Shown here in pieces: positions 1 through 11,095 of a DNA stretch of 64,000 bases. This DNA comes from Nemophila menziesii (lineage: Eukaryota > Streptophyta > Magnoliopsida > Boraginales > Hydrophyllaceae): the NCBI GenBank assembly GCA_029959085.1, contig JARWIR010000016.1, positions 8,787,441-8,851,440 of the forward strand, written 5' to 3'. Made by a program: the position numbers and the translations under genes. The first letter of the stretch is position 1, and each line of letters starts with the position of its first letter. The notes under the pieces are model-generated. The model did no database searches. It was not told where the DNA came from and saw only the letters and a list, made by a program, of their open reading frames with translations.

Positions 1-120
1 GAGACAAACTCAAACCTATATAAGCTCGATTCGTTAAGCTCGTGAACAGTTTGGTAAGGGTTCTTTAAGAGCTCGTTAATAGGCTTGGTAGATATATTCA
101 ATTAAAGATTATATATGCAA
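1..120. mobile_element. Internal fragment of a hAT-like dispersed repeat, cut by the window edge
   Basis: The stretch is rich in aagctcg / ggctcg / aagctaaag words, like the interior of the MITE at 228-451, but no terminal repeat is visible because it runs off the window. This is inferred from word similarity only. Confidence 0.3.
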
Positions 121-227
121 AAAGTCAAAACTACATAAAACTTTTGTATTATGTAATTAATCATAACTAAAATATTTTATATCTAATAAGTAATTTTTTT
201 ATATTTAAGAAATGTACTACTAGTATC

Positions 228-451
228 TAGGGCTACAAATGAAACGATACTCTCACCAAGGGCTCGAGTTTGAGTTCGCTAAGGGCTTGTTTGAGTTCGG
301 CTCGTTAGTTAACAAACCAAGCTCAAGAAAGCTAAAGCTTGGTTCGGCTCGTTTCGTATCAAACTCAAACCAAGCTCAAACTCACTAAAATATTAGCAAA
401 CAAACTCAAGAAAGCTAAAGTTCGGCTCGGTTCGGTTCGTTTGCAGCCCTA
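228..451. mobile_element. hAT-like MITE, about 224 bp
   Basis: The element starts TAGGGCTACAAATGAAACGA and ends with the inverted counterpart (TCGTTTGCAGCCCTA). These TAGGGNTG-type ends are typical of plant hAT non-autonomous elements. The interior is made of ggctcgg / caaactcaa words. No convincing 8-bp target duplication remains in the flanks (ctagtatc versus gttactcg), so it is probably old. A one-ended relative sits at 27326. Confidence 0.55.
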
Positions 452-880
452 GTTACTCGTATATAAACGGAAAATATTTGTAAGGGTTGTCCTACCTGAT
501 TTTTTATTACTATATATTTTATTATTTTAAATGTTTCATTCTTCATAATTTATATTTATTTTGATATTTTGACAATATTTTCTTTTAAAGTTGTATTTTA
601 ATTTGAATAATTAAAACTTTTTATACTACCATAAAAATCCACAAACTTTTATTTGACTAGTTATTAAAATTAAAATATATCGTATAATTAAAATATATTA
701 ATCATATATTATTTACATGTGGGTAGACGGGAAATACTTATCCTCACACTTCGCTCTATCTCACATGAGTTTCGTAAATCCATCCCCATAACCCGTTCAA
801 TTCTTATTTAATACCTTTAAATCCGTCATGTTTAAAATGAGGTTGAAGTGGTATCTGCAAATCCACCCCCAAACATTCCT
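452..880. other. AT-rich non-genic stretch
   Basis: No coding signal is visible. Positions about 720-870 carry words (gacgggaaatactt, gatttacgaaactcatgtgag on the reverse strand) that look like an old dispersed repeat end. The rest is plain AT-rich sequence. Confidence 0.4.
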
Positions 881-1640
881 AAAACTAACCTTATATGCAA
901 TAGTTAAGGGATATAAAATTAATATTTTAATGAAAAAGAACACAGTATTCAAGTAAATATCCATTGTGGCTTGTTTCTTTCCTTTCTTTTTATCTTTTTT
1001 GGTATAATAATTCATATGAATTCTTAAACATTTTAAAAAAATAATATGGATTGACTAAGAAATTATATTAAAAATTGATAATTTTTTAATAGATAAATTA
1101 TATTAAAAAATTATTATATGCAAATTAAAAAATATATAAGAAACTATTTTCAATAGACGATTATTTATTTATTTTGTGTTTATTTGGACTAAGTTGGTTT
1201 TTTTACTTTATATTTTTTAGTCGCATAGGTAGTACTAAGATGTTAAGGTTAAAAAATTCATTGGGTTGCCTCGGACGTCTAATCGATCTATGTAGACAAT
1301 TAATTGTGTTAGACTTATTAATTAGGTTCAATGACTTAATAATTGATCGACTAACGTTTAGGCGGATCATTTAGCCACCCACTAGAATAATTTCTAGGCG
1401 TATTACATTTTGGAACAACTAAACGGCGTTTATTTTATACCACTTCAAGCACATTATTTTGTTTTAATACCCTAAATTAGTTTCAAATATGTATGGAATT
1501 AAAAAATTCAAAAACACTTATAAAAACTCTTATTGTTCTCTAGATAATTTTAAATAATATTTGTCAATCATTAAAATTATTCATCTATTAAATATTATTA
1601 TTCTATAGTTAATCCATCTCAAGAAAAATATAGCACATGT
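880..1640 (+). repeat. Left arm of a long inverted duplication
   Basis: Read 5' to 3', this arm matches the reverse complement of about 2430-3238. Shared landmarks include cctagaaattattctag-type words, aaatgatccgcctaaa, aatttgcatataat and gaaaaagaacacagtattc. Divergence is moderate with small indels. The outer 130 bp also resembles the 5' flank of the small gene copy C (about 61000-61200), so part of that duplicated unit was involved. No gene is visible in the arm. Confidence 0.75.
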
Positions 1641-1900
1641 GTCGCTTATTCTAAAGAATTCTTATAGGAAAAAAATATAAATACATGGTGGACTAACAGG
1701 GGGAAATGTAACCCATATCGTATAAATTAACAATAGTAGGATATGGAACCTCGTATGGCAGTCTAATGTCTCTCTGAAGATTCGGAATTTCATTTGAAAA
1801 ATTTACAATAATGCTATACCATCTCAAGCTAATTTAAAGAAAAGGAAATGCATCGACTCCGATATTTGAGAAGGGTGCGAAAAGAAGACTGAAACTAACA

Positions 1901-2373
1901 ATGTGATATATTTTTTTTGTCAACGAAAAGAAATAAAAACATTACATCTTAACCCTAGTTAAACTATTATAGAAGTCGGTAATAGAACTCGACGGTAAGC
2001 CCGAAACGTCGACTCCCCGCCTAGTTGCTTTAGCGGCTAGATCAGCAATCTGGTTCAAACCTCTACTAATGTGGAATATCTTCCAATTCGGGAATCTTCC
2101 CATCCATCAGAGTATTTCGTTAATCATTGACCGGATTTTCCAACTAACACACCCGTCTTTGGTGATACCTTGTATTAATTCAAGGTTGTCAGAATAGAAA
2201 GAACTATTCTGTAAGTGATGTTCTGCGGCAGCCCTCATGGCCACCAACACAGCCCAACTTTCTCCTTCTACAGCTGAGTTAACTCTTACGCGTTTGACGA
2301 TATTGTGTTCTATTCTCCCCTCTTTATTTGCTCCAACTGCCGCAATCCCTGCCGGTTCCCAGTTATGTGATAT
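1901..2373 (-). mobile_element. 5'-truncated L1-like LINE copy with 9-bp TSD and RNase H remnant
   Basis: The insertion at 1910-2364 is flanked by direct repeats ATGTGATAT at 1901-1909 and 2365-2373. On the minus strand it encodes the end of a LINE RNase H domain: SDNLELIQGI, then an A-D-L-A-A-K motif (NQIADLAAKATR), and it ends ...GTTGAC followed by poly(A), seen as poly(T) at 1911-1918. It lies in the spacer of the inverted duplication and has lost the reverse transcriptase and endonuclease through 5' truncation. The remnant is a non-coding relic. Confidence 0.8.
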
Positions 2374-2429
2374 TTAAATGGGGTAATATTTAAATCAGTG
2401 ATTATTGTATATTTTTTCTTTATATTTTT

Positions 2430-3238
2430 ATCTTAAAATAATTCCTTAGGACGTCCTTACATTTTTTCTAGAGATGGATTAATTATTTTTATAATAATAA
2501 TTAAGAGACGAATAATTTTTTGATTGACAAAAATTATTTAGAGTTTTTAGAGAATAATAAGAGTTTTTTTTTTGAAATTTAATTGCATACATATTTTGAA
2601 CCATTTAGGGTATTAAAACAAAGTAATGTGTTCGCATTGGTCTATATAAATGTCGTTTAGTCGTCTCAAAATGTGATACACCTAGAAATTATTCTAGTTG
2701 GTGGCTAAATGATCCGCCTAAATATTACTCGATTAATGGAACATTCAATCTGATTAATAAGTCATCGAACCTAATAGACCTAACACAATTAACCGTCTGC
2801 ATAGACCAATTAGATGTCGCATGCAACCCTTTTTTTTGTCAAGATGTCGCATGCAACCCAATAATTGTTTTTAACGTTAAAATCTAACTATTACCTACGC
2901 GGCTAGTCGAACATACAAAGTAAAAAAACTAACACTATCCAAATGAACACAAAATTTTAATAAAATTATCTTTATATCTTTTTAATTTGCATATAATATT
3001 TTTTTATTATATTTTGTCTATTTAAAAAATATTAGTTTTTAATATAATTTTAATAGTCAATTTGTATTTTTAAAAATGTTAAGAATTTAAATAAAATATT
3101 ATATATATATATATAAAATTATTTCTAACTTCTAAATACAATAAAAAAATTGATACATAATTTTAAAAAGTTAAAAGAAACAAAGCCACGGTGACATTTA
3201 CCTAATACTACGTTCTTTTTCATCAAAATATTTTTTTT
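2430..3238 (-). repeat. Right arm of the long inverted duplication
   Basis: This is the inverted counterpart of 880-1640. It has acquired a micro-insertion at 2830-2841 that the left arm lacks. Its outer end continues briefly beyond the Pack-MULE (about 9470-9510), which shows that the Pack-MULE later landed in this arm. Confidence 0.7.
2812..2859 (-). mobile_element. Ultra-truncated LINE tail (12 nt) with 18-bp TSD
   Basis: The 18-mer AGATGTCGCATGCAACCC occurs twice, at 2812-2829 and 2842-2859. Between the copies lies only TTTTTTTTGTCA, which on the minus strand is TGAC plus eight A. TGAC-poly(A) is the 3' end seen on the longer LINE copies nearby. The matching position in the left arm of the inverted duplication (about 1260-1285) has a single copy of the target, so it represents the empty site. 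Confidence 0.8.
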
Positions 3239-3751
3239 AGAGTAAATACCAATTTTTTTCCCCTGGTTTTTCACGTGATTGACAGGTTGCCGCCCATTGT
3301 TTAATGCTCCTATATAACCTTAATTTTTGTTCTCGTGACTCGTTGCCCCCTACTAACATTTTCCGTCTAATTCCGCCGTTAAGTGTGACGTGGATGTAAC
3401 ATGTCAGCATTTTTATTATTTTTTTCATTCTAATCCTAATTAATCAATTAATTAAGTTAATTAAAGGGCAAAATAGAAATTTGATAATAGTTTTAATACT
3501 ATAAATAAAAATAATAAAATTAACCCCCCCACCACCACCCCCCCTCTCTTCCAGAACTCCCTTCCCCTCTTCTCCGTCTTCCCCAACTTCTTCTTCTTCC
3601 CCGCGACTTCTGTTTCTTCCAATAAAAAAAATACATCTCAAACTCATTTGTTCGATTAGACAAAAGAATAAAGACAAACAATAATTCACGTGTTTTTTTT
3701 TCATTACAAGGGAGATCCTAATGGATCATGAGATAAAGAAACTTCGAAACT

Positions 3752-4270
3752 CTAGTCTAAGACAGCCTGAGCTAGACCTGGACTATAAATCATACGCGGG
3801 GTCTTCCAACCCATCCGATCTTTCGTGATAATGCTCCATAAACCATCAGGTGGGTTATCAAGTCTACTAAAATATTCCATATGTGAGCTTCCAATCTTGG
3901 CTAACCAATCAGCGCAATAGTTACCTTCTCTAAAAATAGCACGCATCTTGAAGTACGGATTTCTCCTAAGAATCTGATTAATCCGACGAATCCAATTAGC
4001 CACTGGTCCTCTTTCTTGCACCACCTCACCAATCAATTCTAGAGCTTCCTGAGAATCTGTTTCAATTTCCACTACCTTCAAGCCTAACTCTTCTACTAAT
4101 TCCAATCCGCGACACAATGCTATTATTTCTATTCCCGTCACCAATTCGAAATTAATTCGCATCGAGAAGCCTCCAATCCAATTACCCTCGCTATCTCTAA
4201 TCACCCCTCATCCTCCGCCACATCTACTCCATTTATTAAGGCTCCCATCAGTATTCAAGTTGAATACTTG
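3752..4270 (-). pseudogene. LINE C-terminal RNase H domain, one in-frame stop
   Basis: This RNase H-like domain (RVT_3 type) terminates LINE ORF2. The acidic residues are visible in order: D in NTDGS (about 4245), E in TGIEIIAL, D in ETDSQEAL and D in NYCADWLAK. A TGA at about 4205-4210 interrupts it (CGGG-stop-GVIRDSEG) in the same frame as both neighbours, so a single base change (GGA to TGA) separates it from the reverse transcriptase. The family role is removal of RNA from the RNA/DNA hybrid. Confidence 0.85.
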
Positions 4271-7200
4271 CTTTGGTTTGTCCCATCCTACGAAACTAAT
4301 CCGCTCACTATTCTTGTTAACATAGCCCGGAACCTTACCCCAGACCCTCGAATAACCTGCCGCGATGAAAAGAGCTTTCCTCACCAATACTTTTGCTGGG
4401 GGATAATCAATCCCGTTGAACACCACGTTGTTCCTAGCCGTCCATATCGTATCAATTAATACACCAAAAAACACATTCCACTCAATCCCGGAGTACAGAC
4501 CCTTGTGTGATAGGTTTTTATTCCACCAATCATACCCCTGAATTTCCTGTTCGTTCCTTCGTCTCGCATTATTTCTATATTCCCCGGTCCGAGCCCTTGA
4601 ATTCGACGGTATTCCATTACCTTCTGTGTTTTCTGCCAAGCACCCCTGTTGCCGAAGCTGTTGTTGCTGCAATAAGTTGTCACGCCTACTTCCCAAAAAT
4701 GGTACTTGTTGCCGTGTTCGATCCCATGGGCTTGTGTTAATAGGCGTTATATTTTCTCGAGTTGCTGAATGATGTACATCCTCCCCTGATCTACCTGAGT
4801 CAGGTGCACCTGTTCCGGTACCTGCTGCATTAATATGGGACCTGTACAGTTCAGTCCCCAAGCTTTCAGGAATTGCCATAAAGGCCCCTGCTGCACCAGT
4901 TCCCCATCTGCTGTAACCCTCCATTATGCTGCTAACTTTAACTTCTTGATGATCAATTTCCTTTCTGATCAGTTTCCATATCTCCACTGCCCTGACACAA
5001 CTCCGAAATACATGAAGCGCACTTTCTTCGACTTGCCCACAACACGGACAAATACCCGAATCTACCACACCCCTTTTGCATAAATTTCCGCCAGTTGCTA
5101 ACGTTTCGTGTAATGCTCTCCATATTAAAATTCTAATTCTTTGTGGACATCTAAGCTTCCAAATCTTCACCCATTTAACATTTGATTGCGTCTCTCTTGT
5201 TTCGAAATCCCAATAAGCCGATTTAGTTGTGTAAGTACCATGAATCTCCCTTGTCCAAGATAATTGATCCTTTCCCTCCCTATTCCGCTGTAAAGAAACT
5301 CTCGTGATCTCTAACACTTTCGAGGTTGGTAAAAGATGTTGGAAAATATTCCAATTCCAAGAACCATCCTCTAATACATAATCATTGACTTTTTTCGATC
5401 TTTCGCCCCTGTCCACCTCGCCAATAGCAGCCTCTATTAAGGGGCGGTCCCCTACCCAAACATCTAACCAAAAACTCACCTCCATCCCGTTATACAAGAG
5501 CCATCGGGATCCCCGTCTAACTACGACAATACTATCCACGATGGCTCTACTCATTCTTGAATCCGTAGCTCTAGACAAATAATGTAAATGATTCAACTTG
5601 AAATATTTCTGTCTCATAACAATAGTCCATATTGTTCTATCGTCTTGAATAGACTTCCAACCCAGTTTCCCCAGTAATGCATTGTTCATATCTTCTGCGA
5701 AGCGAAATCCAAGGCCACCTAATAAATTCGGCTTGCAAATATCTTTCCACGCTATCCAAGTAATGTGCTTTTGGTCTTCCGTGATATTCCAAATGAACTC
5801 TCTACGAATTTTATCAATTTCGTGACATACATAGGAAGGCAATTTTTCCACTTGCATAATGTACATTGGGGCCGCGCTAAGAACGGATTGTGCTAAAGTA
5901 ATACGGCCCGCAAGTGATAAAACATTACCCTTCCATTTAGCTAGTTTACCTCGAAGTTCCCTGATGATTTCTCCATAAAAATCTCTAGGTCTCCTCGCCG
6001 ATAGAATTGGTACTCCCAAATACTTGCCCAGGCCCTCGCTCCTCCTATAGCCACTTCGTGCTTCAATATCCATTGCAACAGCTTCATCTACATTACCCGA
6101 AAAATAAACCATCGATTTATCCTTGTTAATCGTCTGTCCCGCATCCTTACAGAATACGTCCAGCGTCTCCTGCAAAAAAAACAAAATTACTCACAGAAGC
6201 TTCCGAAAACAGAATTAAATCGTCAGCGAAAAAGATATGAGATATAGGAAACCCCCCTGATGAAAGTCGAACGGGTTGCCACTCCCCGTTTGCAACACGC
6301 TTCTGAATAAGAATCGACAGTCGCTCCATGCAGATGACGAATAAATAAGGCGATATGGGGTCGCCTTGTCTAATACCTCGACTCGGTGTAAAAGGTGGTA
6401 GGGGCTGTCCTTTCCAAAGAATACTAATTTCATTATCACTCATCCCTTGAAGTATAAGCTCCACCCACTTATTAGGGATTCCAAGCGAGTTGAGAGAGTC
6501 GTGAATAAAATCCCATTTAACTTTATCATATGCTTTGGCCAAATCTACCTTAATAGCCATGTAGCTTTTTCTCCCCTTTTTATGACGAAATAGGTGATCC
6601 ATTTCACTTACCAAGACCACATTATCAATAGTGGATCTTTGCGGCAAAAAACTACTTTGGAACGGTCCAATCGACTTCGCTAGCATGGGACGCATACGAT
6701 GTACTAACACTTTCATACACACTTTATAACAGACGTTAATCAGACTAATAAGCCTAAACTGGGTCACATATTCCGGATTACCAACCTTAGGAATGAGATG
6801 TATTAAAGTACCCAAAGCCTCTTTCGGAAATCTACCCACCTGATAAGCTTCTCGAACCATATTCGTCACTGAGACGCCTACAATATCCCAACACTTTTGA
6901 TAAAAACCCGCTGTCAAACCATCCGGCCCCGGTGCCTTATTCGGATCCATTTGAAATATCGCTATTCGAACCTCTTCTTCTGAAATCCACTCACCCAAAA
7001 TGCCAATATCCTCTTCCCCTAGTGATTCCAGCCGCGGTAGTAAAAGCTGACTCTGATTATCTCCCTCATCCGAGGAGAACAATTCCTCGAAGAAGCCCCT
7101 AACCCACCGATTTTCCGATTCAATATCCTCAATCCAATTATGGTCGCTATCACGAATCCGTATATCTCCACCTCGCCTTGTTCTAACCTGGGCCACTCTA

Positions 7201-7407
7201 TGATAATAGGTTGTGTTTCGATCCCCGGAATTAACTCTATCGGTATGTGCTCTCTGAAACCAAAGTGCCTCTTCCTGTTCCAATACACTCTCAAATTCAC
7301 CCCGAAGTCTTTTCTCCAACTCTACTAATGAAGAATTATACCTCTCTTGTAACGCCCTCTGTATCCCAGCTAACCTCGCAAGTAATCTGCTCTTTTTCCG
7401 AAATATA
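4208..7407 (-). pseudogene. LINE reverse transcriptase and zf-RVT region, one frameshift
   Basis: This is the reverse transcriptase part of ORF2. The first part (about 7407-6150) holds NKAPGPDGL, RLISLINVCYK, QSSFLPQRST, VDLAKAYDKV, RGIRQGDPISP and the catalytic FADDLILF. At about 6165-6180 a run of T in the coding strand causes a one-base shift, after which FLQETLDVFCKDAGQTIN continues in the next frame. The second part contains KYLGVP, LLGGLGFR and the zinc-finger-like zf-RVT block (LRCPQRI, WRALHETLAT, CPCCGQVEE, H-V-F). The region near 4600-4900 departs from the usual LINE sequence and may be locally rearranged. Confidence 0.9.
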
Positions 7408-7409
7408 TT

Positions 7410-8187
7410 TCAGAAACCCTCAAATTTCCAAGTCTGCAATGCCTCTTTGGCTTTATTAATATTAGCGTTAAGCATCTTCTCCATAGGATCCCAATTGGCC
7501 GCAATAAGGTCTTTGAATCCTTCATGAAAACCCCAAGCTGACTCAAAACGAAAGCGCCTCGATCTAGATGTGTGGGCCTCTTTCTTGTCAAGGTGAATAA
7601 GTATAGGAGCATGATCCGAATGGATGCGCGGGAGGTGATGAGCTCTAGTGACCCCAAATGTATCCAACCACAACTGATTACCATACGCTCTGTCAAGTCT
7701 CTTTAGCAGTCGCATACCTGTGTTCCAAGAATCACTCCATGTGAATCTAGGCCCCACGAAACCTAAGTCTGTTAACTCACACTTGTCTCGCCATCTTTCG
7801 AACTTGACCATGTATCTAGACATACCATCTCTTTTCCCCAAAATATCCTCTTGCAATCTGGCTTGGTTAAAATCCCCAATCAGTAACCACGGTTCTCGTA
7901 TAAACTCAGCAGCTTCCTCTAAGGCATCCCAAAGGTATTCCCTTATCCAAGCTTTCGGGCTCGCGTACACTGCAGGAAAAAATCCAAGAAATACATGAGT
8001 TCTTTGAAATTCGCATATTAATTACCTGTTTCGAAGCCGATAAAACTTGGATATCGATATCTTCGCTATTCCAAAGTATCCAAATTCCCCCCGAGAAGCC
8101 TACTACCTTCACTCTAGTGGAGAAAGTCATTTGGAGCGACTTGATCATTTTTGTGGCCTCCGATCCAGAAGCCTTTGTCTCCACCAC
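7410..8187 (-). pseudogene. LINE apurinic-like endonuclease domain, broken
   Basis: This is the N-terminal endonuclease part of the LINE ORF2. It nicks target DNA to start target-primed reverse transcription. Visible landmarks are ETKASG near the truncated start, GGIWILWN, then in the next frame WLLIGDFNQ, GPRFTWSD and the catalytic-region motif RIHSDHAPI. The frame changes near 8000-8030, just before FLGFFPAVYASPKAW, so two overlapping frames are needed. It ends at a single in-frame TGA (KFEGF-stop-NIFRKKS); the frame continues into the reverse transcriptase, so the two parts are one broken ORF. Confidence 0.85.
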
Positions 8188-8265
8188 TGTTGCAATTAAA
8201 GGCTTATGAATAATTCACGTGTTATTAGTAGCTTTATCCCTTCGAATATGTTGTTCACGTGTCTG

Positions 8266-8730
8266 CATAGCCATTGCTTCAGCTGCAGCAGGACCTTCGT
8301 CTAACAAAGAAGCGTTAGACATTGCTAAACCGGTTAGATCTGTAATCACTGTTTGATAATTCAACAATGATTCGAGTCTTCCTTGCGAAATCTCAGCTTG
8401 ATAAGGTGTATATTGAGTATACCAAGATGGATTCTCCATTATATTCCTCAAAATCACAGGTGGTACGAAGGTGTTATAATATCCCATACCCACAAATGAT
8501 TTGAGAACCTTGTTCTTATCAGCTAAATATTTCATATGTTCAGTCATTTGTGCTTCGGTTAAACCTTTGTGAAAGATGGGAAGCTTCATCGAATCGATTC
8601 GAATCGATTTAGGAACCGTAGCTGTTATTAATTCATCTAAGGAATTGAATCCACAATAATCAGCCATTTTAGATTGTTCATCGGGGGTTGCTGAATTGTG
8701 TCGGCGTACGAAAGTATCAGATGGTTTCAG
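8266..8730 (-). pseudogene. Captured exon of glycine decarboxylase P-protein
   Basis: The translated minus strand matches the N-terminal part of mature plant glycine dehydrogenase (P-protein of the mitochondrial glycine cleavage system): [70 protein letters not shown], and [15 protein letters not shown]. The frame is open for about 155 codons. Homology stops abruptly after AMAM, where unrelated sequence follows. There is no transit peptide, no remaining 800 residues, and no PLP-lysine region. Upstream codons (8731-8910) stay open but do not resemble the known protein. Its place between MULE inverted repeats identifies it as Pack-MULE cargo rather than a functional gene. Confidence 0.9.
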
Positions 8731-8910
8731 AGATTCAACATCCTCCCTCCACAACGCGAGCAGCAATGTTCTCTCTCCAGCAGCAACCTCCACCGCGAGC
8801 CACCACCGCCAGCCACCTCCAATCCAAGGCCATATCTTTCCAAAATCCATCAGCAAACAACCTTCTTTCTCAATGTTTTTAGTCGAGTAATCCGGGTCAA
8901 TCACGGTCAA

Positions 8911-9170
8911 TGAGTGTGGACTTGTGAATGGAGAGCCAGTAATACTTCATCCTCACCGTAACTTTTGAATGGAGCTTTAGCATCGGCTTCTTCTTTATGG
9001 AGCTTTAGCATCTCAGCTGCTTGATGATGGTGTAGCAATTGAGGGTGGAGGTGGTGAGTAGTGGTGGTGGTGTCGGAAAGAAGGGGAAGAAGGGAGGTGT
9101 CAGAAAGAAGGGGAAGAAGAAGAAAACAGGGAAGACGAAGGGGGGAGTGGGTGGGTTGGGGGGGTGATTT
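8911..9170. other. Purine/GGTGG-rich inner flank of the Pack-MULE
   Basis: Low-complexity gtggtggt and gaagaagg words resemble the inverted counterpart at 3540-3610 (ccaccacc, cttcttcttcc). An 8-11 bp word, atggagctttagcat, occurs twice (about 8970 and 8998). It may be an additional captured fragment; no protein was recognised. Confidence 0.35.
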
Positions 9171-9547
9171 ATTTATTATTTATACTTAATATATTAATAT
9201 TATTATGAAATACCTATTTTGTCCTTTAAAAAAATAGGTTTAAGTTAATTAAATGATTTATTAGGATTAGAATTAAAAAAATAATAAAAATGCTGACATG
9301 TAACATCCACGTCACACGTAACGGCAGAATTGGACGGAAAACGTTAGGGGGCAAGGAGTCACGAGAAAAAAAATTAAGGGGTATATAGACGCATTTTAAA
9401 CAATGGGCGGCAAACTGTCAATCGTGTGAAAAACCAGGAAGAAAAAGTGGTATTTACTCTTTTTTTATTCCAAAACCATGACCCTACATACAGGGCTTGT
9501 AAACCCAAGTATTTCCCTTTATTGATTGACTAAAAGAAAGTCTATTA

Positions 9548-9889
9548 TTTTTTTTTTTGACGGATAACAAAACAAAATACAAGAAACAAAACAGTCTATC
9601 TATCCAAACTCAACTTTCATCCGATCCCAAGTTTTTCAAAAGACTCCTGAACCATCGACACATTGGGGTTTGATGTTGTGGCCTTGTGTCTCGCATCTTT
9701 TGCCAACTTACCTGCTCTTAAATTCAGATACATAGAGATGTGGTTGAACATCACTTCACCAACTTATTACACTAAAATCTTGATTTTCTTGAGTAAGGCT
9801 TGATTTTCCAACTGGTTGCGAACACTTGCTGAATACCCTGATTAGTTCAAGGTTATCTTAAAAGATGGATATCTTTTCGTGTTTGTGTT
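9548..9889 (-). mobile_element. 5'-truncated LINE tail with decayed RNase H
   Basis: Poly(T) at about 9548-9558 followed by gacgga matches the TGAC-poly(A) LINE 3' end on the minus strand. Further up, DNLELI can be read (about 9850) with stops and shifts after it. It abuts the LTR that begins at 9890, which may have cut its 5' side. Confidence 0.6.
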
Positions 9890-11095
9890 TGATGTCTCCC
9901 TATTTGTGATATAATAATTTAGGTCGGAGACATCATTTTAGGTTTTTATGGTTAGTTAATTATAAATTTTTATTCATATTTTGATAAATTCTTATTTCTT
10001 GTCTTGATTTGATGATTTATTATTTTTAGAGCATATTTGGTTTAATTTGTGTGTTAATGTGAAGCTTTAAAGATATATAGAAATTAATTAGATGTCAAAT
10101 CAATTCTAAAGATATAAGGAAAGAAGATATGGAATGAATTAAGAGATAAAAGGAAGTAGAGATAAAATAGGAAAGAAAAAATTGCCAAGTAAATCTGAAA
10201 TTCTGCAGCTACGTCCACTAAAGTGAAGATAACTTCAAATCAGCTGGAAATTTGGTTGAGAAATCAAAAGGAAAAGTGTAGATATTTTCTCTGCGATCGT
10301 TTCGATATAAACTAGGCAAAAATCGGACCAATAACGAAGGATATACGACCAAAACAAGACAACATCATTTATCCTCTCTCCTATATCTTAGTAAACGAAT
10401 TTGAATTAGAAAATGAGTCCAATTACTTAACTTCTACTCCAAGATTTTGACCTAAGGTCTTCTTAACACCTATAAATACACCATCTAATCATTGTAAAAA
10501 TGTTCTTTCTTAGTTCTAAACCTTAGATTAATCCTTAGTCATTCAAGAGAAGCAAAAAGACATGTAAAGAGGAAGACAAGAAGTTGGGAAGTAGCTAGAG
10601 AACTCCTCCTTTCCATCATATTCCTTTATCATTAGGGTAATTTGTATTAGATTCTTTAGCTTATCTTTGTTTCTAATTACTTTTATTTGTAGTTTATTTC
10701 TTTGTCCTTAGATATGAACTAATTTTCCATAGCTTAGGTTTGCATATGTATAATCTTTGATTTCTAATTCTTATTTTTTTTATGTTATTTGGGAAAACCT
10801 TTTTAAATTGATTCTACCTTTTTAACCATATATTTTTTCAGGTCCTTTAATTTATTGATCGTAGTTCTTGCTAGTGCACAAGTATAGACTACCCCATTAT
10901 AGTAGTTAGATGGCCACCCGAAAAGGGTATCTAATAATTGAAACATCACATAAGCGTCTAGTGACGGTAGTGATCTGGAAGGGCTTGCCTAACTAGATAG
11001 TCATTAGGGTTTGATACTTAACCCCCGATAATTGCGCAGTGTCCCCTTACCCAAGTCCCCTGGTATTTGTTAGGTCGCCACCTAAGTCCACAGAA
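9890..11095 (+). mobile_element. Truncated Ty3/gypsy-type LTR
   Basis: It begins TGATGTCTCCCTATTTGTGA and shares, in order, many words with the LTRs at 16553 and 43533: agagacatcattttagg-like, ttagagcatatttggttt, gtgaagctttaaagat, ccaataacgaag, tataaatacacc. The last recognisable LTR word is gtcgccacctaagtcca at about 11080. The 3' third of the LTR is missing and a hairpin array follows. Confidence 0.75.

Larger units (their letters stand above)
3680..8223 (-). mobile_element. L1-like LINE, 5'-truncated, with perfect 15-bp TSD
   Basis: The insertion (3695-8208, about 4.5 kb) is flanked by AATAATTCACGTGTT at 3680-3694 and 8209-8223. Poly(A) appears as poly(T) at 3693-3701. On the minus strand it reads endonuclease, reverse transcriptase, zf-RVT and RNase H. 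ORF1 is missing and the endonuclease start is cut, so it was dead on arrival. The body carries only a handful of disruptions: frameshifts near 8010 and 6165 and single stops near 7408 and 4208. Together with the perfect TSD this suggests moderate age. Its target was the Pack-MULE cargo, downstream of the captured P-protein exon. Confidence 0.9.
3240..9459. mobile_element. Pack-MULE (Mutator-like element carrying captured gene sequence)
   Basis: The ends are long inverted repeats of about 300-340 bp: GAGTAAATACCAATTTTTTT on the left, and the inverted counterpart ending TGGTATTTACTC on the right. Both arms contain the shared words acgtggatgtaaca, tgctgacatg and caatgggcgg(ca). The flanks carry TTTTTTTA (3232-3239 and 9460-9467), consistent with an 8-9 bp Mutator target duplication, though low complexity weakens this point. 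No transposase is present. The cargo is a glycine decarboxylase P-protein exon plus other short captured pieces. A LINE was later inserted at 3695-8208, so the original element was about 1.7 kb. Confidence 0.8.

Noticed and set aside
797..1015. Small minus-strand frame resembling the upstream part of the gene C frame
   Set aside because: The similarity is to the 5' flank of gene C, not to its conserved protein; it is part of the inverted duplication.
8731..8910. N-terminal extension of the P-protein fragment as a transit peptide
   Set aside because: The residues (Trp/Gly-rich) do not resemble the known presequence and probably come from another captured piece or frame.
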